DNA of 42,319 bases from an uncultured Alphaproteobacteria bacterium (GTDB lineage: Bacteria > Pseudomonadota > Alphaproteobacteria > RF32 > CAG-239). Position 1 is the stretch's first letter. Each line of letters starts with the position of its first letter. The notes under the pieces are model-generated. The model saw only the letters and a list, made by a program, of their open reading frames with translations, was not told where the DNA came from and did not search any database. A program made the translations under genes and the position numbers. The stretch lies in the NCBI GenBank assembly GCA_945835885.1, contig CAMAJR010000005.1, forward strand, positions 1 through 42,319, given 5' to 3'. Shown here one piece after another: positions 1 to 9,800 of this stretch.

Positions 1-582
1 TTTATGGCGTTTGACTTTACGCATATTTTTGAAGATGAAAATTTGGCACCGGCGGTTATCAGCTATATTATGCACCGTATTCAATCCGAAACCGGCGAAA
101 CCGGCGTTCCGTCATTGATTATGATAGATGAAACGGCGCCAATGTTAAAACACCCGATGTTTAGAGATTATTTTATGATTGGTTTGCAAGAAGGCCGTAA
201 AAAACGTCAGGCGTATCTCTGCGCGTTCCAACAGCCGAACATTGTTGACAAACTCGGCGTCGGTGAGGTGATTCGCGGTCAATGCCAAACGGTTATTTTC
301 TTCCGCAATCCGCAAGCACAGGTTGAAGATTATGCCAACTGGAACCTGACGCAGACCGAACTTGATTTTATTTTCGGTAAAAGTTATCGTGATTTTCCTT
401 ATGCCATTTTATTATCGCGTCCGGTGACCGGTGAATCCGTAATTTTGGATGTAGATTTGGGCGGATTGGGCAAATATTTGCGCATTTACAATTCCGGACG
501 AAAAAATGTGTTGCTTGTTCAACAACTTATACAAGAATATGGCGAAGATGGCTTTTTAGACAAGTATTTAGACATTGCTTAA
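1..582 (+). CDS. virB4: VirB4-like T4SS ATPase, C-terminal fragment (5' end outside window)
   Basis: Frame open from base 1; Walker-B-like 'LIMIDETAPMLKHP', then 'FRDYFMIGLQEGRKKRQAYLCAFQQP' and 'GQCQTVIFFRNPQA' typical of VirB4 C-terminal ATPase domains; followed by other virB genes. Confidence 0.85.
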   Translation, partial: FMAFDFTHIFEDENLAPAVISYIMHRIQSETGETGVPSLIMIDETAPMLKHPMFRDYFMIGLQEGRKKRQAYLCAFQQPNIVDKLGVGEVIRGQCQTVIFFRNPQAQVEDYANWNLTQTELDFIFGKSYRDFPYAILLSRPVTGESVILDVDLGGLGKYLRIYNSGRKNVLLVQQLIQEYGEDGFLDKYLDIA

Positions 583-674
583 TTTTTATAATGACAAAAT
601 AGCCAAAAACAAACATTTTTTCAATAACATAGAAAAATGTAACAAAAATGTAACATTACATTTATGCAAATATA

Positions 675-683
675 TGATATAAT
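675..683 (+). promoter_or_regulatory. Putative extended -10 promoter (TGATATAAT) upstream of the first secreted-protein gene
   Basis: TGnTATAAT at 675-683, 35 bp before the ATG at 718; no good -35. Confidence 0.4.
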
Positions 684-717
684 AAATTTTAAGGTAAGGA
701 TTGTATGGGAGGTTATC

Positions 718-1653
718 ATGATTTTAAGAAAGTGCAAAATGGGGCTTTTGACGGTTGTAGTCCTTGTGATAATCTCGGTTGCCGGAAAGGTTTGGGCTTT
801 CCCGTTGCCGACAGCGGATATCAAGCGTATCGGCTCAAGTATTCAGGTTGCAATGCAACAAGTGATGCAGATAAAGCAAGAAGTTGAAAGCAATCTCAAT
901 ATCATTAAAGAAATTCAAAACGGCGGTTATGCAGCAGCGGCCGGTGATTTATTTGCTAAAATTCAAAACGGTGATTATGACCGTTTCGGCGATAATCTCA
1001 AGGGCTTAAAGAACAGCACTTACGATGCGACTCATAGCGCTCAAAAAGTTAAAGAGCGTAAAGAAAAAGAAGAAGCTAAACGTCAAGAAAAAGAAAAAGA
1101 GGCATTAGAAAAAGAAAAGGCCGCTAAAGAAAAAGGCGAGGAAGTTGCCAAACAATCACACAAATCATTTTTCAATAGAGCTTACAGTTGGGTAAAGGAT
1201 AACCGACTTGTAACGGATTCGGCATTAAACGCAGTTAATTCGGCAAAAGACGGCAATTGGAGCAATATGGTTACAAATGCCGCAAAAGGTGCCGGAGGAA
1301 TTGTCGGCGGCAGCGATGGCAGTGAAATCAGTTCTTTAGGCGGTATTGTCGGTGCCGGCATGGATATTGTTAATAACAGTAACAACTTGGGCGAAATGAT
1401 TACCAATGCAGCAACAAACAGTCAGCTTTCGGAAAATCTCAACGCCCTAAATCAACAGCACGAAGCGCTCGAAGCTCAACGCAAAGAAGCTGAAAGACAG
1501 CAAAATGCAGCACTTGTCGCGAAAATTAAAGAGCAAATGAAGGAACTTGAAGAAAAAATGGCTCAAGAAAGAAAAGAGCAAAAGCAAAAAGAGTGTCAGG
1601 AATGTCGTGCGAAAAACCCTAATTCCGCCTGCTTATCGGCCTGCTCGTTCTAA
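718..1653 (+). CDS. Secreted coiled-coil T4SS-locus protein, paralog A1 (C-terminal CxxC...CxxxC tail)
   Basis: ATG at 718 with GGGAGG upstream; signal peptide MILRKCKMGLLTVVVLVIISVAGKVWAF; C-terminus KECQECRAKNPNSACLSACSF resembles that of the 4035-5492 ORF. Confidence 0.8.
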   Translation: MILRKCKMGLLTVVVLVIISVAGKVWAFPLPTADIKRIGSSIQVAMQQVMQIKQEVESNLNIIKEIQNGGYAAAAGDLFAKIQNGDYDRFGDNLKGLKNSTYDATHSAQKVKERKEKEEAKRQEKEKEALEKEKAAKEKGEEVAKQSHKSFFNRAYSWVKDNRLVTDSALNAVNSAKDGNWSNMVTNAAKGAGGIVGGSDGSEISSLGGIVGAGMDIVNNSNNLGEMITNAATNSQLSENLNALNQQHEALEAQRKEAERQQNAALVAKIKEQMKELEEKMAQERKEQKQKECQECRAKNPNSACLSACSF

Positions 1654-1673
1654 TTTTTGAAAGGAATAAAGCC

Positions 1674-2297
1674 ATGTTTGGTGGTCATAGCATATTTAAA
1701 ACCATAATAATCTGTTTGAGTTTCACATTGGTTCTGTGTAACGCATCATGGGCTGATGATGCAAAAGAAACAAAAGCAACAGATGTGCAATATACGGGTG
1801 TATATCAAGAAAGGCAACTTATCCCGAATATTATGGCAATTCATTGCAAAATGAACGGGGAAGATGTGGCAAAAGACTTGAATAAGTTAGAAAAGTGCTT
1901 GCGACAATATATTATGGAAATGAATGCCGAAAATGCAATCACTGCGCAAGACGGAAAAAAAGATTACAACAATTTAACGTATAGTGCACTCAATGATCTT
2001 CTTTCTGCAAGTATGACCAAGGCGGCATCTATTAACGGTTTTGAAAAAAAGATGACGGAATATACAAATGCCAACAGCAGCACCGATACAAAGTTTGATA
2101 CGGAAACGGCACTTACCAACACGATAGCGTTTTCTACCGATGTCAAAAACAGTTTACGAGACCTCTATATCGAAAATCTTAAATATAATGTCGTGCAGAG
2201 CATCGGCGTTATTACGCCGGAAGTGTTTGAAGATGAAGTAACGGAAGAAGACGATAAAAAAGATGACGAAACACCGAAAGCAGATAAAAAGGAATAA
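1674..2297 (+). CDS. Secreted hypothetical protein, paralog B1 (TGVYxERQLIP domain)
   Basis: Signal peptide; domain 'YTGVYQERQLIPNIMAIHCKMNGEDVAKDLNKLEKCLRQYIMEMN' clearly homologous to the next ORF. Confidence 0.8.
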   Translation: MFGGHSIFKTIIICLSFTLVLCNASWADDAKETKATDVQYTGVYQERQLIPNIMAIHCKMNGEDVAKDLNKLEKCLRQYIMEMNAENAITAQDGKKDYNNLTYSALNDLLSASMTKAASINGFEKKMTEYTNANSSTDTKFDTETALTNTIAFSTDVKNSLRDLYIENLKYNVVQSIGVITPEVFEDEVTEEDDKKDDETPKADKKE

Positions 2298-2301
2298 AAC
2301 T

Positions 2302-3987
2302 ATGATGAAAATAAAAAATATTTATAGAATGCTTAGTTTTGCAATCATCGGCTCGGCTATGGTGTTGATGTCGGTATCGACGGTTTATGGATTGAGTATA
2401 GATGATTATATAGCAGACATACGTGATGAATATCGGAATAACGATAATTACTGGGATGTTGTCGAAGGTGCTGTCAAAAATTTTGATGAGAAAACTCTTG
2501 TTAAACAACGTGAACAATTTGAAAAGCGTTATAATTCTTTGTCAAAGCATCTGACGGAATTAGAAAAGAAACCGCAAGAAAATGAACAATACATTAAGCA
2601 CGCTAAAGAAGATTTACAACGCTTTGATAAATACATAAATCTGCTAAAATCAGAGCAAAATATGCGCAAAGAAGCATTAGAATCAAATACAGAAGACGGA
2701 GACGGTGGTGAACCGGAAAAATTTGAAGATTTGCCGATTGATGATGCTCCGGTAAATCAAAATGTGAATGCGTCAGAGATGCAACCGACATCTGTCGCCA
2801 ATTCGGCAACTTCTCCAACCGCTACACCGGAAGTTAATGCCAATATCACACAAACGGTAACCACAAATGATAACGGCACAATTACGCAAGAAACATCGAG
2901 TAATGCAATTAAAGGCGGACAAGGCGGATTAACGCTGACATCAGATGATGAAAAAGCCGATGACGCCGCAACCGGCGAACCACAGGCCGAAGAAGCTGCA
3001 AAAGAAGATGATCAAATGGCAGAAGATGATCAAAAGGCAGAAGATGATAAAAAGGCAGAAGATGCAAAAAAAGAAGAAGATGCAAAAAAAGAAGAAAAAT
3101 TTACCGGTGTTTATAAAGAACGCCAACTTATTCCGGATGCAATGGCTGCGCACTGCCAAATAAATGCGGAAGATATTGTTAAAGATATGAGTCGGCTTGA
3201 AGGTTGCATTCGTAAATATGTTACCGAGATGAACAATGATAATGCGGCAGAAGCTGCGGAAGGTAAAAAGACTTTCGGCGTATTGCGCTACAATGCCTTA
3301 AATGACGCGTTCAAAAAGGCAATCGCCAAGGCTGCCGCAGTCAACGGGTATGAAACGGCAATGAACAATTATGCGGAAGCAAGTGCTAACGCTAAAACAA
3401 AGTTTGATTCGGAAGCAAATATCAGCAATACATTGGCTTTTTCAACCGATGTTCAGAACAGCATTCGCGATATATATATTGAAAATCTGCGCTTGGAAGC
3501 CATAAACGGTTTTGGTGATGTAGACCCGTCTGCTTTGGGCGAAGAGGAAAAGAGTGAAAAAGCGAAAAACGTTGAAGAATTTTCGCAAAATTCAGATGCC
3601 GCAACCGTCAAGGTGGAAACACAAGTTGAAATCGGCGGTGCGGGTGAAGAAGTAGAAAATGTCGGTGCAGATGAAAATATTGCAGATTCCGATACAACGG
3701 ACGGCGGTGCCGTAGGCGGAGATGATGGGGCGCAAAGTTCGAAGCAGGAACCGGAACAGACAGCCCCGAAAAGTGCGTATGAGCAAAAACTCGCGAATAT
3801 GAGCGATAAAGAACTGGCGGAAGAAGCATCTCGACTTAAAGGGTTACAGGAGGAATATGCCGAATATTTGGCTAATCAAAATGACGGTGAAGGTTGGAAA
3901 GTTGATGATGAAGAATTGGCCGAATGGAAAAATGCCGGAAAGATGTTGGAACAAGTAATCAATGAGCAGATGAGAAGACGCAGATGA
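2302..3987 (+). CDS. Secreted acidic hypothetical protein, paralog B2 (TGVYxERQLIP domain plus extra low-complexity regions)
   Basis: ATG ATG at 2302 after GGAATAAAACT; signal peptide; 'FTGVYKERQLIPDAMAAHCQINAEDIVKDMSRLEGCIRKYVTEMN'. Confidence 0.8.
   Translation: MMKIKNIYRMLSFAIIGSAMVLMSVSTVYGLSIDDYIADIRDEYRNNDNYWDVVEGAVKNFDEKTLVKQREQFEKRYNSLSKHLTELEKKPQENEQYIKHAKEDLQRFDKYINLLKSEQNMRKEALESNTEDGDGGEPEKFEDLPIDDAPVNQNVNASEMQPTSVANSATSPTATPEVNANITQTVTTNDNGTITQETSSNAIKGGQGGLTLTSDDEKADDAATGEPQAEEAAKEDDQMAEDDQKAEDDKKAEDAKKEEDAKKEEKFTGVYKERQLIPDAMAAHCQINAEDIVKDMSRLEGCIRKYVTEMNNDNAAEAAEGKKTFGVLRYNALNDAFKKAIAKAAAVNGYETAMNNYAEASANAKTKFDSEANISNTLAFSTDVQNSIRDIYIENLRLEAINGFGDVDPSALGEEEKSEKAKNVEEFSQNSDAATVKVETQVEIGGAGEEVENVGADENIADSDTTDGGAVGGDDGAQSSKQEPEQTAPKSAYEQKLANMSDKELAEEASRLKGLQEEYAEYLANQNDGEGWKVDDEELAEWKNAGKMLEQVINEQMRRRR
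3004..3093 (+). repeat. In-frame 18-nt tandem repeat, 5 units (EDDQMA/EDDQKA/EDDKKA/EDAKKE/EDAKKE)
   Basis: gaagatgatcaaatggca / gaagatgatcaaaaggca / gaagatgataaaaaggca / gaagatgcaaaaaaagaa x2. Confidence 0.85.
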
Positions 3988-4034
3988 TGGGTAAAACGGT
4001 TTTGAACAAACAGTAAACGCAAGGGAGGAACAAT

Positions 4035-5492
4035 ATGAAGAAGAAAATAGCGACATTGATGATGGCAATGCTGGTCTTGTTTCCAAAGACTTCCCGTGCG
4101 GATTTGGATGTGCTTTCGATTGTTCAAGATGGGCTGAAAGTCTTTCAAGAAAAAGCAAATACCGTCATTCAGGGATACATCGGCGTTCAGGTAAATTTGC
4201 AGGAAATTGCCCTAAACCGCAATATGCTCGGAACTCTGCGGGATACGGTCAAAGATCAGGTTCAGGCAAAAGTTTCCGGTTTTATCAATGATGCTAAAAA
4301 TGCAGCGATAGACGGCGCAAAAGAGCTGTTTAACAGTCAGCTGAGCTCGGTAACGCTTCCGGGGTTGAATACCTCTATTTCTTTAGGACCGTATACTTCT
4401 CCGGTTTTGAAGCAGAAAGTTGCAAAAACTTATATGAAACGCACCAAGCAAAAAAGTGATGTTCTTGTGATTGCAAAACAAGATGACCGTAACAATAGGA
4501 TGATGGTGGAAAATTTAGCCGCTATATATGCAAATGCCTTGGTAAAGCGCAAACAATTGATAGATGAAACGGCAGAAAATCCGGAAACATCTTCTCCGGC
4601 AGAAGCGGTATGTAATTTTCCGAAATCGGACGATAATTCCAGCGGGGAAGAAGGAGATTCAAGTGCTGAAAACTCGGATGTCAGCACTTTACAATATCGT
4701 TATGTGCAAACGGCGTGTTTTGCAAATTATCGGTGGCTGGAAATGCTGCGTTTTGAAACGACATATCGTAAGGCGTTCAGCGAGCTGTTAATGACCGGCG
4801 GCCGTGTTGATGATATATCAGAGATTGTCGGCAAAGAAGAACAAGATATAGAAACAGATGGTATGGAAGATATCGGTGCGGAAGTTATTGGTGAACGTAA
4901 AGCGGTTGATATTTTGGCGCTGAAAGAACAATGGGATGCCGGCCTGAATGCTATGAAAAACGGTGATTATGCCGGTGCTTTGAACGCAGCCGGCGCAGCT
5001 TACGGCATCGGAGCGGTCGAAGGTAATCAAGATATAGTCAAAATTGTTCAGACAGGTGTTTCGGGTGTCGGAAACGCTTATAATGCGGCCAAAGATGGCA
5101 ACTGGAGCGGTGTTGTCAGCACAGTCGGAAATTCGGTCGGGAACAGCGTCGGCGGAAATATCGGCGGTGAAGTCGGAGCGGCCGGTAACATTGTAAGCGG
5201 TGTTATGGACGTTGTTTCCGGTGGCGGAAATGCGAACGAGGTATTTGACAATCTGATGACGAACAATGGGATTCAGGCCGGTTTGTCTGATTTAGGCAAT
5301 TTAGACACGAGCCAAGAGGAGGAACTTGAAAGAGCTAAGCAGGAAGAAGCCGCAAAATTGCAACAAAAAATGCGTGAAGATATGGAAAAAGCTAAACAAG
5401 AAATAAAACAGCAACAATGTCAATCATGCAAAGAGAACGCAACAAAGTCCGGTCAGGACCCGAATATAAGTTGTGTGCTCTCCTGTATGTAA
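4035..5492 (+). CDS. Secreted T4SS-locus protein, paralog A2 (C-terminal CxxC...CxxxC tail)
   Basis: AGGGAGGAACAAT SD; signal peptide MKKKIATLMMAMLVLFPKTSRA; 'NAAKDGNWSGVVSTV...GGNIGGEVGAAGNIVSGVMDVV' and tail 'QCQSCKENATKSGQDPNISCVLSCM' match A1. Confidence 0.8.
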   Translation: MKKKIATLMMAMLVLFPKTSRADLDVLSIVQDGLKVFQEKANTVIQGYIGVQVNLQEIALNRNMLGTLRDTVKDQVQAKVSGFINDAKNAAIDGAKELFNSQLSSVTLPGLNTSISLGPYTSPVLKQKVAKTYMKRTKQKSDVLVIAKQDDRNNRMMVENLAAIYANALVKRKQLIDETAENPETSSPAEAVCNFPKSDDNSSGEEGDSSAENSDVSTLQYRYVQTACFANYRWLEMLRFETTYRKAFSELLMTGGRVDDISEIVGKEEQDIETDGMEDIGAEVIGERKAVDILALKEQWDAGLNAMKNGDYAGALNAAGAAYGIGAVEGNQDIVKIVQTGVSGVGNAYNAAKDGNWSGVVSTVGNSVGNSVGGNIGGEVGAAGNIVSGVMDVVSGGGNANEVFDNLMTNNGIQAGLSDLGNLDTSQEEELERAKQEEAAKLQQKMREDMEKAKQEIKQQQCQSCKENATKSGQDPNISCVLSCM

Positions 5493-5515
5493 CTCAGTCG
5501 GAAAGGAATAAGAAA

Positions 5516-6808
5516 ATGAAGAAAATCTCTTTGAAAAAATATCTTTTGGCTTTCTGCCTGATGAGTGCCATATTGTTGGCAACACACAATGTGTATGCTA
5601 TTGCTAAGCTCGACTTTTTTGCGCCGGTATCCGATATTGCCGATAAAATCGGTAAAGTAAAAATGAAAATTGAAACAGTCTATAATACACAACTTGAAAA
5701 ATTAAATGCTAAAGTTGAAAAAGTTGCCGGTCGAGAAGGTGCAATGATTTTCAAATATGTGCAGAAAAATGCCGGTTCCATCGTGACCAGTGCCGCAAAA
5801 GGACAATTTTTTGCGGCGGATTTTACCGGAAGCGGTATGTGGAATGCCTTAAAATCGGAATTAGGCGATTTGAAACTCGATTTTGCAAAAGCACAAAGAC
5901 TGCTTGCAAATTATGTTGAAGCGCGCGAACAAGAAAAATTGGGCAAAAAGAAAGCTATGGAAACCGAGTTGGCAAAACTGCAAGCAGAACATCAGGCCTT
6001 GAATATAGCTATGAAAGAAATGCAAGATAAAGGAGAAGAAATTCCGGAAAACATTCAACAGCGATTTGTCGAGCTTGAAAAAGCAATTCCGGAATTGAAA
6101 AAAGAAGTTAAGACCGTTATGGAAAAAGATGTTACAGAAAGCCAAGTATATGCAAAAATGATAGCGGATATTGAAGCAAAACAACAAAAAGTGAACGCAT
6201 TGGTCGCCAAAACATCAGAGGATTATTTAGTCAATATATTAGGGCAAAAATCAATTGATTTGTTTAGTAAAAAAGCCGATGAAGATGAAACAAAAGAGCT
6301 GTATGCCGATGGCTTGCAAAAATTCTTTTTGGGCGAATACGAGGTTGTAAATCCGGAAAATGCCGAGCGCATTATGAGATTGCGTAGAGAAGAATATTAT
6401 AAAGCCGTTAAAAATGCTATGGAAACAACCATTACCATAGAAACAAGTATGTCTGAAATTGCAGAACGCAGTTTGGCTTGCACCGACGCGGCAACCAATA
6501 AAGCACAAGGCATTTTCGGTGCTTCGGGTTCCAGAATTTGCGTTGAGTTACAAAATGCCAAAGTTGCGGCACGTCATATGGAAATTCTTTTGGCGCAAAT
6601 TCGCTTGTCCACAACAAAAGAAATGCAGTCGTGGACCGATAAATATAAATTGGACGATTACAGTAGAGATTTCACGAAGTTTAATTTAGACGACTATGTT
6701 TTAAAGAAAGAATCGCTGTATAAAAAGGCCAAAAATAAAGCCAAAGCGGCGATAAACGATAAAATTACGAATTTTGATGCATCAGACGGATTTATCAGCG
6801 GATTTTAG
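5516..6808 (+). CDS. Secreted coiled-coil protein in T4SS locus (possibly a VirB5-position protein)
   Basis: ATG at 5516 with signal peptide MKKISLKKYLLAFCLMSAILLATHNVYA; long heptad-rich region; no motif I recognise with certainty. Confidence 0.75.
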   Translation: MKKISLKKYLLAFCLMSAILLATHNVYAIAKLDFFAPVSDIADKIGKVKMKIETVYNTQLEKLNAKVEKVAGREGAMIFKYVQKNAGSIVTSAAKGQFFAADFTGSGMWNALKSELGDLKLDFAKAQRLLANYVEAREQEKLGKKKAMETELAKLQAEHQALNIAMKEMQDKGEEIPENIQQRFVELEKAIPELKKEVKTVMEKDVTESQVYAKMIADIEAKQQKVNALVAKTSEDYLVNILGQKSIDLFSKKADEDETKELYADGLQKFFLGEYEVVNPENAERIMRLRREEYYKAVKNAMETTITIETSMSEIAERSLACTDAATNKAQGIFGASGSRICVELQNAKVAARHMEILLAQIRLSTTKEMQSWTDKYKLDDYSRDFTKFNLDDYVLKKESLYKKAKNKAKAAINDKITNFDASDGFISGF

Positions 6809-6819
6809 GAGGAAAAATT

Positions 6820-9800
6820 ATGAAAAAATTTATTTATTCTATTTCAGTGCTCCTGACCACATTATTTTTTACGCGCAGCTCTTATGCGATATGGCCTGAC
6901 TTCACGCCGGTAATACCGTTTGCGCCTCAACTTTGCGTGATGTGCATTCCGCCGGCGATTTCGGTTGCGGTGTCCTACTATGACTATGTTGTTGAACTTA
7001 AAGAAGATTTAATGAAATACACCGATATGACAACCTTAAAACAAATGGCTGTATCGTATGCGTCAAAAATGGGAAAAACGGCATTTAATAAATGGCGTCA
7101 AAATAAAAATACAAAGCAACGAGGAATTTCATATGCTCGAACAATCGAAAACAGTCAAATCGCGGATTTAAAAGATGAAGCGTCGGTTAAAAATGCTTTT
7201 ATCAAACTTTTTATGCAATATCCTTCGGATAAAGCACGCACCAAAGATGCTTACAAAAATATCGGCAAACAATTGAAAATGGATACGACTCTTGAGATGT
7301 ATTTGACCGCCGTCGAGTTAGAAAAGAAACTTTACGGCACAACCAAATCCGGAAAAGAGAATAATGATAACAAAAATATGGAAGATTTAGGCCTGCTCAA
7401 ACAGGTTGATTTGATTGAAAGTTGCCTTGTTCAGGGCGAAAATTGCGATGTTGTCGGTCTGAAAAGTTGTCAAGAACAAGCCGGTGACGGCGGTGATAAA
7501 ACCAAAGAAGACCAGGCGTGTTTTTGGAACAGTGCGTTGCAAGCGGAAAAACTTTATGACGAGATAATGCGTTACAATCTGTTTTTAACGGTTATGAATG
7601 CGCAATATCAGGCCGTTATGGGTATTGATTCTTTGGCCAAGATTAAAGATTATGAAAAAGATAAGAGCAAAGATAAAAAAGAAGACAATAAAGATAAATC
7701 ATCATTCTTGCCGGAGCAATATTGGCAACCGAGTATCAATACGGCAACGAGTCGTATTGTTGCTGAGGCGGCATTTGCCGATTTAACACCGGAAGAAGAA
7801 AAAAACGCGATAGCCGAATTGTCCGGATATGAAGAAAATCTGCTCTCAACAGAAAATGTAGTGAACGGTATGTTTGAAGACGCTGACCAACCGGACGGCT
7901 TTACCACAACAATCGGCGAACGCGGTGATGATATTGAAAGCTTGAAAATTATTGAGGAAGTGCGCGAAGATTTGAATAATGCACAGAGAATACATAATCT
8001 GAAACAAACATTACCGGAATATAAAAAAGTTTATCAAGACTTTGCTGATGTTCAAGAAAAAATGGAACAAGCTAAAGCCAATTTACAAACTTCCGGTGAG
8101 TGCGTGATGAATATGATTCGGCCGTATTACGATAATCCGAATGAGGTTTGGCTTGGCGGAAATTGCTCGTATTATCGGGAAGGACAGTTGATTTGCCATT
8201 ATGAGCCGGAAAAAACAGATCCGGATAGCGGTGAAATGTTGGGGGATTTTGATATTTTATGTCCGGGCGATGTTCAAACTTATTGCTATGTTCAAGAACT
8301 TCGCTCAAGCAACATAACCGGCGGTGTTGCCAAATATTTGCTGACGCTTTATTCTGCCGCAAAAGATGAAGATGCTGCCGGAGATACGGAGGCCTTTATT
8401 AATACAGACGAAACAACGTTTGAGGGCGGATATGTCAGCAGTGCAAACGTTACGACCGGCGGTAAAGGGTCGGAAGTCAGTCACGAAGAAGACAGTTTGT
8501 TCCTTACCCCTCGAAATTCTGATGAAAAAATGGATGATGACAATGTCAAAAAAATGACAACCCAAACTTCTGATAACGGTTCCGGAGAGGGCATTTCTAC
8601 CCTGAAAGATCAGGAAAAGGGTGAAGAAGAAAAAGAACAGGCGCGTAAAGACGGCTTAATCCGATGGGTTCTCGGGTCGGAAACCGCAAAAGAATTGGCA
8701 TTGGATTTAGATACAGGTGAACATAATTGGGGTAGCCGTATTCAAAAATTCCCTTTGTGGAATGACCAAAAAGAATTTTATAATCAATATATTGACGGTA
8801 AGTATGCCAATATTGAAGAATATATCAACAGTATGTCGCAAACGGATATTTTAATGGAATTGGCCGATACGCTGAATTTGATTTATCCTTATAAAGTTAT
8901 AGAGGGGATTCCGCCGATTTCCGCAGAAACTCAACGCAAAGAGGCCACAAACATTTTGAAAGATTTAAGGGATGGCTTAAAAGACTTAAAGAATAAGCTG
9001 TTCGGCTCTGAAATCAGTGAAAATCAAAATGTGACGTTTGATGACATTGAAAATAAGAAAATAGAAGAAGTGATTGAGGCCGAAAACAACCGGTTTAATG
9101 CCATTCGTTCCGATTATGAAAGCAAACGTCGCACGCAGTTGAGTCGCTTAAAGAGTTTGTATGCCGTTATGAATGAGGCAAATACAAAAATAAGCGAACT
9201 CAACGGAACCTATAATCAAAATGACGAAATAGAAAAAAGAGGCGATGCAACGACACCGGAAGCCGGAGAAGGTTTAGCCTACGGCAAATCGCTGTATGGT
9301 AATCGCAAACTGAGCAAAGAATCTCCGCAAAATGAGGGATTTACCGCGACGCAGGAAAATAATGCCAAAGATTCGGCAGAAGCTAAAGAAAAACAACTTT
9401 CGACCGAAAATAAAGCCAAGCAATATGAAGAAATCGTTAAGCAAGCTGAAAAAAAGGCAAAAGAAATAAAAGAAGAATTAGAAGTTATGCGGCGCAATTA
9501 TGTTAAAGCCCTGAGTGATGCCGAAGCCGAGGAAAAGAATAAATTTGCCGAATTTACAAATGATTTGCGGGCAGCACGGCAAATTGATATTTGGATTTCG
9601 GCGATGGATGAAGTTTTGCCGCTTGATTTATCGAATAAATTGTTGCAATGCGTTAAGAATCGCGCTTTAGAAAAGGTTGCTGAGGCAAAGACCGAAATCA
9701 ATAAAATGAAAGATGATTTATCATTATATTATGTTTCCGGTGCCGAAAAGGTGCAAGAAATTCATAAGAAAATGATTGACGGTATGAGCAATATTCCGTT

